A stretch of DNA of 26,665 bases from an uncultured bacterium (GTDB lineage Bacteria; Bacillota; Clostridia; Oscillospirales; Acutalibacteraceae): NCBI GenBank assembly GCA_934875675.1, contig CAKXIK010000039.1, forward strand, positions 1 through 26,665, read 5' to 3'. Positions within the stretch are counted from its first letter, which is position 1; each line of letters opens with the position of its first letter. A program made the translations under genes and the position numbers. Shown in pieces: positions 8,186-16,076 of this stretch. Below the pieces are notes generated by a model. The model did no database searches. It was not told the origin of the DNA and saw nothing but the letters and a program-made list of their open reading frames with translations.

Positions 8186-8958
8186 TTTAAATCATTCCCA
8201 TAATCACAGGTATAGCGCCATTCCACACGGTCGCCATCGTGCAAAACCGAAGCATCGGACGAATTTCCAGGGGAAACACCGTTCACAAAAAAGAGCCAGC
8301 CGCTTTTGCCGCCGCATTCATTTTCCGCAAGTGACTGAATGGCATTTACATATTTCCCAAAACCGCTCGCCGTTGCAACCACAACAAGCGATTTCCCTGT
8401 CGTGATCGATTTTGCAGCAGTAAGGGCATCATAAATAGTTGCCCCATCTTTCAGTGTCAGTGTTTCGTCGCACATGATGCCATCCTTCGCAATACGGGCA
8501 TCATTTGCTTTTTTGTTTCCATAAGCAACCGCCGTTTTGCATTCCACCACAATATGGATGGTTATGCCTTCTTTTGGAGGTGCGGAGGATGCAGGCTGCG
8601 TACTGGAGGCAGGTTTGGACGAGGTTGCTGCCAGTTCTCCCCGCGATGATATCTGCGGTTGTGTATGAGATGCCGAAGCGCTTGACACCGGGGAATTTTC
8701 CTGAATCTGCGGCGCTTTGCCGGGTGCTGTATCCGAAGGTATCCCTGCTTGGGAAACGGACTCCTGCTCACCCGACTGCACCGGTGCAGACTCAACCCGT
8801 GAAGTATCCGTCTGTGACGACAACACCAAGGATCCGGACACTTCTGCCATACTGCTCGGATTTGATTGGGTGGCAGATCTGCATCCTGCGGCAAATATCA
8901 CAAAGGTGCCAAGCAGAACGGCAGCCGCAGTTTTGGCAGCACTAATCACACGTTTCAT
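8182..8958 (-). CDS. DUF4430 (transcobalamin-like C-terminal domain) lipoprotein
   Basis: A 258-residue lipoprotein. A type II signal peptide ends in the lipobox FAAGC with Cys26 as the lipid site. A Ser/Gln/Pro-rich linker (about 27-130) follows, then one DUF4430 domain to the C-terminus, with the family's hallmark end FFVNGVSPGN...VLHDGDRVEWRYT. DUF4430 is related to the C-terminal domain of transcobalamin/intrinsic factor. The protein would be tethered outside the membrane beside the ECF transporter and present cobalamin or a corrinoid to the S component. ATG 8956-8958 follows GAAGGGAG. The stop overlaps ecfT (ATGA). Control by the B12 riboswitch upstream supports a corrinoid role; binding itself is not shown. 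Confidence 0.9.
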   Translation of the reverse strand: MKRVISAAKTAAAVLLGTFVIFAAGCRSATQSNPSSMAEVSGSLVLSSQTDTSRVESAPVQSGEQESVSQAGIPSDTAPGKAPQIQENSPVSSASASHTQPQISSRGELAATSSKPASSTQPASSAPPKEGITIHIVVECKTAVAYGNKKANDARIAKDGIMCDETLTLKDGATIYDALTAAKSITTGKSLVVVATASGFGKYVNAIQSLAENECGGKSGWLFFVNGVSPGNSSDASVLHDGDRVEWRYTCDYGNDLK

Positions 8959-9003
8959 TCAAGAACTCCCTTCTCTGCACCATTTTCTGGTTCAAATACC
9001 ATT

Positions 9004-9041
9004 GGCGGGTTACCCTTGCTACAGCAAAGAGGCAACCCGCC
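9004..9041. other. Intercistronic hairpin between beta-propeller and DUF4430 genes
   Basis: GGCGGGTT at 9004-9011 pairs with AACCCGCC at 9034-9041. On the transcribed (minus) strand no T tract follows, so it should not terminate. It may protect the 3' end of the beta-propeller mRNA or set expression ratios. The plus strand has a T run after it, but no plus-strand gene is nearby. Confidence 0.5.
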
Positions 9042-9058
9042 CTGTTTTTTACTTTGAC

Positions 9059-10534
9059 TTATTCGCTGTCGCGCTTGTTTTTGCCCAGCACAAGCAGTAC
9101 GCAGCACAACGCGCCCCCAAAGAATACCGCTGCACCTGCTGCCGTTCCTGCTGCACCCGTAGCCGGCGTATCATTGCCCGCAACGGTGCTCACAAAAGAA
9201 GAAGTTTGTGTGGAAGGCTGTACCGAGGAAACTTCGGTATTTTCCCGGGATGAAACCGGCTGCGATAAAACTTCTGAAGATGCATTGGAAGAGACGGAAG
9301 AAAGGTTTGCTTGAACCGCAAACAGCGTGTCTGAATCATTAACATAGTAAAGCGTCCCATCGCGGTCGGCAATCACGCTTGCATTGCAGAAACTCTGTTT
9401 TTCCGCCGCGGGCGTATAAATTACACGTGCCTCGGACTCATCAGAGCCAAGCTCCATAGTATAAAGTGCGCCAGGGTTGCCGTTAGAGGTGAAATATGCA
9501 AACACTGCACCGTTGTGTCCGGTTGCAATCAATGGAGATGCCTGCACCGCTTTTGGTGCAGATACACTTTGCTCTATGGTCATGTCGGCAAGATTAATAA
9601 CGGCCAGAATGCCTTTATAATCAGAAGTGTTGCCTCCAACATAGGCTTTTCCGTTGTAAATGGCAGGTGTGCTGGTGGATGCCGCCGCAAAACTCAGCGA
9701 TTTTGCCGCTCCAAAGGTTCCGTCAGCATGAATTACAACCGTATTCAGCTTTCCGTCCGCGGATGTAAAATATACCGAGTCGTCAACCAAAACCATCGAA
9801 CTGCGAACTTTTACAAACCCTTCCAAGACTGCAATTTCCGCTCCGGTGTCTGCATTCAAAGAAAGCAGCTTGCCATTATCTCCTGCAACAATTAATGCGC
9901 CGTTTTTGACCACTGCGCCGCCCCAGTAAAAACTGCCGCCTGCATAACTCCAGACTTCACTGCCGTCGGACGTGTTGAGACAGCGAACGGTGCCGTTTGA
10001 ACCCCAATCAGATGTTTGTAAGTAAATTTTTCCGTTGTACAAAGTCGGGGTGCTCATAGAGTATTCGGCAGCTTCCAGTTCCAGTGCGGTACTGGTCCAC
10101 ACCTTTTTCATAGATGCAATCGAAACCGCCTCTACCTGTGCGTTATCCATTGGAACATAAATGTTATTTTGATCTGCAACCAGACGGCAGGTGTATCCGA
10201 TCCCGGCATCCAATGTACAGCTGGCAGTCAGGCTGCCGTCTGCCATACGGTATTGGCGCAGCTGGGTTCCCTTAACGATATAAATGCTGTCGCCAAGAAT
10301 AATCGGATCCGATTTCATGATCCATGTTTCTCCGTCGTCGCGCAGGGAAGTACTCCACTTCAATTCAGCTTCTTCTGCGGTACGTGCCGGTGCCGCAGCG
10401 GTAATTCCGTTGTTTTCGGCATTTCCGCGAAAACTGTTCCAGTCGTTTGTTGCAGCGAAAACACTCGTCAGCGTAACAGCACAAACGGTTAACACCGCAG
10501 CAATGGATCCCAAAATACGTTTTGTCGTTTTCAT
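9059..10534 (-). CDS. Secreted PQQ-like beta-propeller protein with C-terminal wall/membrane anchor
   Basis: About 491 residues. An N-terminal signal peptide ends near SVFA. Roughly seven WD/PQQ-like blades follow, each with phrases such as TPTLYNGKIYL, DGSEVWSY, NGALIVAGDNGKLLSLNADTG and TPAIYNGKAYVGG. After residue 400 there is a Ser/Gln/Thr-rich stalk, then TPATG, a hydrophobic helix and the charged tail KNKRDSE, the layout of a sortase-type sorting signal with a non-canonical motif. First gene of the cobalamin-riboswitch operon, so probably a surface factor for capturing or handling corrinoids; no cofactor-binding residues can be assigned. ATG 10534 lies 12 nt after AAAGGA; an ATG at 10546 directly abuts that site and is less likely. 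Confidence 0.85.
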   Translation of the reverse strand: MKTTKRILGSIAAVLTVCAVTLTSVFAATNDWNSFRGNAENNGITAAAPARTAEEAELKWSTSLRDDGETWIMKSDPIILGDSIYIVKGTQLRQYRMADGSLTASCTLDAGIGYTCRLVADQNNIYVPMDNAQVEAVSIASMKKVWTSTALELEAAEYSMSTPTLYNGKIYLQTSDWGSNGTVRCLNTSDGSEVWSYAGGSFYWGGAVVKNGALIVAGDNGKLLSLNADTGAEIAVLEGFVKVRSSMVLVDDSVYFTSADGKLNTVVIHADGTFGAAKSLSFAAASTSTPAIYNGKAYVGGNTSDYKGILAVINLADMTIEQSVSAPKAVQASPLIATGHNGAVFAYFTSNGNPGALYTMELGSDESEARVIYTPAAEKQSFCNASVIADRDGTLYYVNDSDTLFAVQANLSSVSSNASSEVLSQPVSSRENTEVSSVQPSTQTSSFVSTVAGNDTPATGAAGTAAGAAVFFGGALCCVLLVLGKNKRDSE

Positions 10535-10641
10535 TTTGACAATCATTCCTTTCTCTTTCAGCCTCTCCGGATGGAATTTTGACTCACTCTTTTATTGGAT
10601 CAAGACAATTTTAATTGCGGCACTGTTGCCCTGCCGACAAT

Positions 10642-10669
10642 AAAAAAAGCTTTCTCTTTTCGAGAAAGC
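10642..10669 (-). terminator. Riboswitch-controlled terminator
   Basis: Minus strand hairpin GCTTTCTC-GAAAA-GAGAAAGC followed by TTTTTTA. It sits between the cobalamin aptamer and the beta-propeller gene, the expected place for an expression platform that ends transcription when ligand is bound. Confidence 0.85.
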
Positions 10670-10689
10670 ATCAACAGCATACTGAGATG

Positions 10690-10960
10690 CCGGGTACTGC
10701 CAAATGCAATTCCCCGGACAAGTCAATAATCGGTCCTACGCTTCCTCGCCAAAGACGTCTTTCACCTTACGGAACTACGGCAGGTCTCCTGACTCCCGGC
10801 TCAAACGATAAGATCGTTTCACAAAAGGCCTTCTCAGGGAAAATCCCCAATGGCATATCTTTTGTTTTCACCGAATACAGTAATGGCTGTTGTGCCGGAT
10901 TCTCACCGGCTTCCCTGTTCGTCCTGGCTGCTATTACAGCCCGGAACCGTATGCTCCCTT
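10690..10960 (-). promoter_or_regulatory. Cobalamin (B12) riboswitch
   Basis: On the minus strand the aptamer core is clear. AACAGGGAAGCCGGTGAGAA, then TCCGGCAC, then AGCCATTACTGTA give the B12-box side; about 85 nt later GAGTCAGGAGACCTGCC gives the conserved partner. An upstream promoter and a downstream intrinsic terminator complete an off-switch. It should repress the 5014-10534 operon when adenosylcobalamin or a related corrinoid is plentiful. The boundaries are approximate. A small plus-strand reading frame across this region is a chance frame. Confidence 0.95.
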
Positions 10961-10984
10961 ATTGAATTATTTTATTTTGAGTTT

Positions 10985-11012
10985 ATTATATCATACTCCA
11001 TTAATACGTCAA
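10985..11012 (-). promoter_or_regulatory. Sigma-A promoter of the cobalamin operon
   Basis: Minus strand -35 TTGACG (11012-11007) and perfect -10 TATAAT (10990-10985) with a 16-nt spacer. Transcription would begin near 10978, just before the riboswitch. Confidence 0.8.
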
Positions 11013-11086
11013 TCCCTATTTTGTTTTTGCAGTACACGGTAATGAAATAAAATTGTATGACCGTAAAAAATTGTACTAAAGTACGT

Positions 11087-11114
11087 TTGCAAATAAAAGA
11101 ATTCATCTTATAAT
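11087..11114 (+). promoter_or_regulatory. Sigma-A promoter of the LuxR/MalT-type regulator
   Basis: -35 TTGCAA (11087-11092) and -10 TATAAT (11109-11114) with a 16-nt spacer, 39 nt before ATG 11154. A GTAC-TAAA-GTAC palindrome at 11074-11085 sits just upstream of the -35 and could bind a regulator. Confidence 0.65.
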
Positions 11115-11153
11115 AAACAATAGATTACATAACGGAAAGGATTGTCTGCTAAA

Positions 11154-13508
11154 ATGCCAGGTGCAGAAAAAGTTATCAGTCGCCCCCTGCTTTATCAAGC
11201 TTGGGAGCAGGCAATTGCAAATCATCAAACGATTTATATCGGACTGCAGTTTGGTTGGGGAAAAACCTGTACCGTGCGTGATTGGTTGCAGCACAAGCAG
11301 CATCTGCACCGCTGGATTTCCTCTTATCAGCAAGATTTTGACAGTCAGCTTCAGTCCTCGCGAGAGCCGCTCGTTGTTATTGATAATCTGCAAGAGCTTT
11401 CCACGGAGCAGCTTGAGCAACTCAGTGTACAGATCTCTTCTCGGCGCAGGCAAAACTTTGTCCTTTTAAGTCGTGCACCTCTGCCTGGATGCTTCAAGCA
11501 GCTGCTGATCACAAATTCAATTGTCTGCTTTGGCAATGAATGGTTCCGGTTTACCTTGCAGGAATGCAGTTCTTTGCTGCTTGCCTATCATATCTCTCCA
11601 ACGGATGCCCTGGTAAAACATATGATGCAGGTAACCCGGGGATATCCGGTCGCTGCGGTTTTAATGGTGCAAAGACTTCTTCGCGGGGAAGAAATCTCCA
11701 GAGAAGAAACTATTATTGACTTGTTTCATTGTTATGACACCATTCTGTTTAATCAGTATGACCATAATACCCGCGTTTTGCTGCTGAGCATGGCTCTTTT
11801 TGAAGAATTCACCCCGGTAATGACTATTATGGTAACGGGTAATCCGGAAGCAGAACGGATTTTATTTCAATTAGTGAACACTACCAGCATTTTTGTGTAT
11901 TCCGATAAAGTTTATCGCATTATTCCGTTGTTTCGGGAATATTTAATATGGAAACAGTCGCAAATGTGTTCCGAGGCTTTTCGTGCCCGAAATTATCACA
12001 ATGCCGGGCTTTTTTATGAGCTGGAGGGCGATCTGCCGCAAGCCCTTTTTTGCTATACGCAGAGCGGTGAAAAAGAGAAAATTTCCGAGTTGTTGACCCG
12101 CAATTCAGAATTTCACCCCGGAAAAGGCCGCTTTTTTGAAACAGAGGCATATTATCGGGCACTGCCGCGGGAAACAGTTCTCTCCTCTCCGCAGTTGATC
12201 TCATATATGAGCATGCTCTGTTCCCTGTGCGGCCAGATTGAAGACAGTGAGGCATGGTTCGACGAACTGCAAAATTTTTTGGATTGCCATCCGCGGGAAA
12301 GTGAAGAATTCCGCACCGCACAGGAGCGTCTTGCATATTTGCGGATTTCGCTGCCGCATCGGGGCTCCCGCAAAATTGCCGGCATTCTGAAGGACGTTGC
12401 GGTCCTGATGAGACAAAACGGATTAAAGCTTCCCGAATTTTCTGTTACAAGCAATCTGCCCAGTGTAATGAATGGGGGGAAAGATTTTTGTGAATGGAGC
12501 AAACATTGTCGGCAGCTTTATAATCTGCTGCGGCACCCGGTTGAGCTTGTTCTTGGTAAAAGCGGAATGGGACTGCCGGAGATTTCGCTTGGGGAAGCAT
12601 TGTTTGAACAAGGAAAAGCAATAACCGAATCGATGTCCTTAATCAACAGCGGTTTAGCAAAGGCTTCTGCCAAGGGGACGCTAGAAACCGAATTTGCCGC
12701 TACAGGCATTCTTATCCGAATGCTTGCTTCTCAAGGGGGGCTTTCAGCCGCAATTTCTTTGCTCGAAAGTTTTCAGGGAAAAGCCGCAGCCATGGGAAAG
12801 AATTTACTGCCTAATATGGAAGCACTTCGCATCCGGCTTGCAATGCTGGAAAATGACACCGTTCGCGTAACGGAGTGGTGCAAGCGGTCTGCTCCGCCTG
12901 ATACCGGTTCCGTCCGAATTTTGGAACGCTATCGCTATATGACTAAAGTTCGGTGCTATATTCTTACTCAAAAATATCCGGATGCATCGTTGCTCATCAA
13001 TTTATTGATACCATATTTTCAGCAATTTGAACGCACCTATTATTTAATGGAATGCAGCGTTTTGAAATGTATTATTTTGTACCGCACAGGAAATTCCGGC
13101 TGGCGTACCGAAATGGAAAATTTGCTGGCACGGGCTCAGGAATATTCGTTTATCCGGGTTATTGCCGACGAAGGTGCTGCTGTACTGGAAATGGTTCAGA
13201 AGTGTGCGCCCAAAAATCGATGGGGCAAAGCGCTTCTGGATGCTACAAAAGCGCAAGCTATGCTTTATCCTGACTATTTGCGGTAGGTTGGTACTTTAAC
13301 AGAACCACTGACAGAATCAGAATTTCAGGTTTTGCGCTTGCTGGTTCAGGGAAACAAAAACGAGGATATTGCGGGAACGTTGGGAATCAGCGTGCGAACC
13401 GTAAAATATCATATTACAAATCTTTATGGAAAACTAAAAGTGACCAACCGTGCACAGGCAATTCGCGCTGCCTCGGAAGGTCATCTGATTCCAACGGAAG
13501 CAGACTGA
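11154..13508 (+). pseudogene. MalT-like LuxR-family regulator interrupted by an in-frame amber codon
   Basis: A large signal-sensing regulator with an N-terminal STAND-type ATPase. A Walker-A-like GLQFGWGKT (K37) and Walker B LVVIDN (D77) are visible, followed by helical TPR-like repeats. Residue 711 is TAG (13284-13286). The same frame continues without gap into an intact LuxR helix-turn-helix: LTESEFQVLRLLVQGNKNED, then AGTLGISVRTVKYHI, stopping at TGA 13506. The 784-codon whole matches the family's architecture. As it stands the cell makes a 710-residue protein with no DNA-binding domain. The tail has no start codon placed to express it alone. A CAG to TAG change is the simplest origin. 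The ATG at 11154 follows AAAGGA; a TTG at 11142 abuts that site. TAG is used as a normal stop elsewhere here, so recoding is unlikely. Confidence 0.85.
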
Positions 13509-13703
13509 TTCGTTGATACGATGTCATGCGCATCATACGGTTTTCGATCGACACAATTGCACAGCATATTGAACTCTGTTAATTACAAAATAACAACAGT
13601 ACAAAATTGAAAAATACTTGCATGTATGCTACTTTTGCGAAACCTTTGTATACCGTTCCAAAGGAATTTCGTATTGTCCTGGCAAAAAGAAAGGTGTGCT
13701 GCT

Positions 13704-13940
13704 ATGATTTCGTTTAAACGAAATGTTAAAATAGATTTGACCGAAAATCCTTGCCTGCGTTGTGGAGGAAATCGAATTGAAGTTTCCCCGGAATATACAC
13801 CTTTATTGTATCTGCTGTCAGAAGGTGTGACACGGGAAGAGAGACTTGTGCAGGCGTTGGTAGCACAAGGAATGCGTGAGCCGGATGCACGGTGTCTTTG
13901 CGCGCAATTCATATTGGATTGCTCCGATTATTTGGTTTAA
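13704..13940 (+). CDS. Small Cys-containing protein, possibly PqqD-like
   Basis: A 78-residue protein not firmly recognised. It carries C39-independent pairs of cysteines: an early CLRC motif (residues 17-20) and two near the end (CLC). The order of beta-rich NRIEVSPEYTPLLYLLSEG followed by helices resembles PqqD-like winged-helix (RiPP recognition) domains, but no partner radical SAM or precursor gene lies beside it. ATG 13704 follows AGAAAGG; an upstream frame from 13626 lacks a good ribosome site. It lies 195 nt after the LuxR regulator and 62 nt before the LURP-one-related gene. The 13509-13703 gap shows no clear gene. Confidence 0.6.
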   Translation: MISFKRNVKIDLTENPCLRCGGNRIEVSPEYTPLLYLLSEGVTREERLVQALVAQGMREPDARCLCAQFILDCSDYLV

Positions 13941-14002
13941 TGTAGCAGATCAAAAGCAGCTAAAGGCTGTATAACTAAGTATACGGAAAGGAAAATGTAT
14001 GA

Positions 14003-14473
14003 ATGGAACTTTTGATTAAGCAACGCGTTTTTTCTTGGACGGACTCCTATGATGTATACAACCCGGATGGCAGTACACGTTATACGGTCAAATCCGAATT
14101 TTTATCACTGGGACATCAAATACATGTTTACGGCCCCTATGGGGAGGTTGGCGCAATTCACCAGAAACTGTTTCGTTTTCTTCCGGAATTCGAGCTGGAA
14201 ATTGGCGGAAAGACGGTGGGCTCTGTACAAAAACAATTTTCGTTATTCCGTCCGGCGTATACCGTTGATTGTTGCGGCTGGAATGTACAGGGAGATTTTT
14301 TAGGTTGGGACTACAATGTAATCGGATCCTACGGTATTGTGGCACATATCAGTAAGAAAATTTTGACCTGGGGAGACACTTACATTTTAAATATTGCGTC
14401 AGCTGCGGATGAATTGCCGGCACTTTTGCTGGCGCTGGCAATTGATGCTGCCAACTGTTCCGGGTCTGATTAA
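14003..14473 (+). CDS. LURP-one-related (LOR/YxjI, DUF567) family protein
   Basis: A 156-residue protein of the LOR fold (tubby-like barrel). Features include the early MELLIKQRVFSWTDSYDVYN, the middle EVGAIHQKLFRFLPEFELEI and FSLFRPAYTVD, and a hydrophobic C-terminal helix ELPALLLALAIDAAN. The length matches bacterial YxjI-type proteins. The function is unknown; the fold suggests phospholipid or membrane association. The ATG at 14003 is in frame and lies downstream of GGAAAGGA; two other ATGs just before it are out of frame. The stretch 14474-14573 shows nothing beyond a GAGTGCACTC palindrome. Confidence 0.88.
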   Translation: MELLIKQRVFSWTDSYDVYNPDGSTRYTVKSEFLSLGHQIHVYGPYGEVGAIHQKLFRFLPEFELEIGGKTVGSVQKQFSLFRPAYTVDCCGWNVQGDFLGWDYNVIGSYGIVAHISKKILTWGDTYILNIASAADELPALLLALAIDAANCSGSD

Positions 14474-14573
14474 CGAGTGCACTCATTATACCCGCAATTA
14501 ACCGCACAAAGCCAATCTACTCTTTCTGTAGACGGTGAGTATCGCTGATTTGCAATTTGTTGTAAATCTATAC

Positions 14574-14602
14574 TTGATTTTTTTTTAAAAGTATGATATA
14601 GT
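14574..14602 (+). promoter_or_regulatory. Sigma-A promoter of tRNA-Leu
   Basis: -35 TTGATT (14574-14579) and -10 TATAGT (14597-14602) with a 17-nt spacer, 34 nt before the tRNA gene. Confidence 0.75.
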
Positions 14603-14636
14603 AATTCTGCTTTACAGTGATTTTCGCTGTATTCCT

Positions 14637-14723
14637 GCCGGTGTGATGGAATTGGCAGACGTAGTGGACTCAAAATCCACCGCTGGCGACAGCGTGCCGG
14701 TTCGAGTCCGGCCACCGGCACCA
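14637..14723 (+). tRNA. tRNA-Leu(CAA)
   Basis: An 87-nt class II tRNA. The acceptor stem is GCCGGTG/CACCGGC, the anticodon stem-loop GTGGA-CTCAAAA-TCCAC gives anticodon CAA, a long variable arm CTGGCGACAGCGTGCCGG is present, and CCA is encoded. A truncated integrase lies 140 nt downstream on the opposite strand, so this tRNA was probably an integration site. Confidence 0.96.
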
Positions 14724-14731
14724 AAGCTCTT

Positions 14732-14774
14732 GAAAGCTCACAAACCCTTATGATTAGGGCGTTTGTGAGCTTTC
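14732..14774 (+). terminator. Terminator downstream of tRNA-Leu
   Basis: A long stem (GAAAGCTCACAAACCCT pairing with AGGG-C-GTTTGTGAGCTTTC) is followed by CTCCTTTTCC. The near-perfect symmetry could also let it work from the other side. Confidence 0.7.
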
Positions 14775-14803
14775 TCCTTTTCCTGCGGTGAGCCGCAAAA
14801 ATT

Positions 14804-14848
14804 GGAGGCCCATACCTGTTTTTGGTAGGGGCCTCCTGATTTTTTGCC
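14804..14848 (+). terminator. Second hairpin terminator beside the integrase remnant
   Basis: GGAGGCCC-ATACC pairs with GGTA-G-GGGCCTCC around a TGTTTTT loop and is followed by TGATTTTTTG. It lies just past the 3' end of the convergent integrase remnant. Confidence 0.65.
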
Positions 14849-14862
14849 GTTTTTGGGGCCCA

Positions 14863-15593
14863 TCATCCCTGATTAGAAGGATAAACGCCGATAATTGCGT
14901 TGGCTGACGCGACCTTGGAACTGAAATCCAGATGCGTGTAAATATTTGATGTTGTGGAAATATCGCTGTGGCCGAGCCACTCCTGAATTTCCTTCAGGCC
15001 GACGCCATTAGCAAAAAGCAGACTGGCACAGCTATGCCGCAGATCATGAAAGCGGATTTTACGGAGCCCGTTTTTTTCAAGGATCAAAGGAAAATGCTGT
15101 GTAACATAGCCAGACTTCACAAGCTCTCCAATGCTGTTGACGTACACGTACTCCGAATCTTTTTGCAGTACGCTTTACCGCAGAGCATACGGTTTTGCTC
15201 CTGCTCTGCCTTCAGTTTGTGCAGAAGCTGTTCAAACGGCTCAACCAACGGCAGTGTGCGATAGCTGGACTTGGTTTTCGTGCGGTCTTTTTCAATGACA
15301 GTGCTTTTGCCATCTACGCAGACCTGCGTAACGGTATGTTTGATTGTGATGGTTTTCTTTTCAAAGTTGATTGCATCCCATTTAAGACCGACAGCTTCAC
15401 TGCGGCGCAGACCGTAGAAGGCAGCCAATATAACACCAAGTTCAATGGGATCGCCTTTTACCACTTCAAATAGGTGCACTAGCTCTTTTTCATTGTAGAA
15501 GTCGCCGACAAACTTTTGTTTCTTAGGCCGCTCAATCTTATCCGCTGGATTCGTGTTACCGTATTCATTCATATACAGATTTTTTACAGCCAA
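14863..15593 (-). pseudogene. Tyrosine integrase remnant (N-terminal truncation plus frameshift)
   Basis: The catalytic half of a phage/ICE-type tyrosine recombinase. The first part (15593-15165) contains the Arg box GLRRSEAVGLKW and the TKTKSSYRTLPL strand. The second part (15164-14863), in another frame, contains the HDLRHSCASLLFANG, GHSDISTTSNIYTH boxes with the Tyr nucleophile. One missing A in the A5 run (T5 on the plus strand, 15160-15164) explains the shift: the frame restored there reads CKKDSEYVYVNSIGEL. The first 150 or so residues of a normal integrase are absent; an in-frame TAA precedes 15593. Opposite to and 140 nt from tRNA-Leu, it marks an old element inserted at that tRNA. 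It is not functional as read. Confidence 0.88.
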
Positions 15594-15663
15594 TTACCAC
15601 AGTGTAGAATTCCTGCCTGGATTTTTGCGTAAAAACTTGCTTTTTGTTTGAAGATTTGTACTT

Positions 15664-15699
15664 TTGTGTGGGGTGCTTTGCGTCAGTTTTTGTTATCAT
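15664..15699 (+). promoter_or_regulatory. Promoter with shared TTGTGTGGGGT box (small-protein operon)
   Basis: The box TTGTGTGGGGT (15664-15674) lies exactly 19 nt before a -10 TATCAT (15694-15699). The same box at the same distance precedes two more promoters at 21410-21445 and 21506-21541. The box covers the usual -35 position, where no good -35 hexamer exists, so an activator or alternative sigma factor is likely. The match with the 21506 copy extends to 20 of 21 bases through TGCTTT-N-CGTC. Confidence 0.7.
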
Positions 15700-15754
15700 A
15701 CTATAAAGAGTTGAGCTGCGTCAGTTCAACCGATGATAAGAGGAGGCAGCAAAA

Positions 15755-15961
15755 ATGAGAAGTAAAACTTACGCGTACAATTCAACCATTATCGGTGTCT
15801 TTGTGGGCATGTTGGTATGGGCTTCCACCGAGAACGTCGCCCTCGCCATTTTAGCGCTGATTGGCGTTTCCGCCGTCGGATTTGTGGTCATCCGGGTCAT
15901 TGAGAAAGCAATTGGCAAAGGCGTGGATGCCGCTGCGGACGCCGCCGCAAAAGCGATTTAA
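15755..15961 (+). CDS. Small membrane protein (68 aa)
   Basis: A 68-residue hydrophobic protein of unknown family. Two membrane segments (about 9-23 and 28-48, IGVFVGMLVWA and LAILALIGVSAVGFVVI) are followed by a short amphipathic, Ala-rich C-terminus with KAIGKGVDAAADAAAKAI. ATG 15755 follows AGAGGAGGC at ideal spacing. First gene of a three-gene set ending at 16744 and driven by the TTGTGTGGGGT-box promoter. The C-terminal helix would lie on the cytoplasmic face. No function can be assigned. Confidence 0.75.
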   Translation: MRSKTYAYNSTIIGVFVGMLVWASTENVALAILALIGVSAVGFVVIRVIEKAIGKGVDAAADAAAKAI

Positions 15962-16076
15962 AAGAAACGGGAAGAAAAAGACAATGCCAACAAGTTTTGA
16001 GTGCTTTCGAAAAAACGCGTTGTGTTCGCGGTTTCTGCAGAAGCGCGGCCAAGCGGTTCTTGAGGAGAAATGACAT

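Noticed and set aside
10615..10965. 116-codon plus-strand frame
   Set aside because: It runs across the cobalamin riboswitch and its terminator on the wrong strand; no ribosome site.
13284..13286. Pyrrolysine or stop recoding in the LuxR regulator
   Set aside because: TAG ends another gene in the window normally (16548-16550) and nothing suggests a pyl system.
14470..14724. 84-codon minus-strand frame beginning MVPVAGLEPARCRQ
   Set aside because: It is the antisense of tRNA-Leu and its promoter, a well-known spurious protein in databases.
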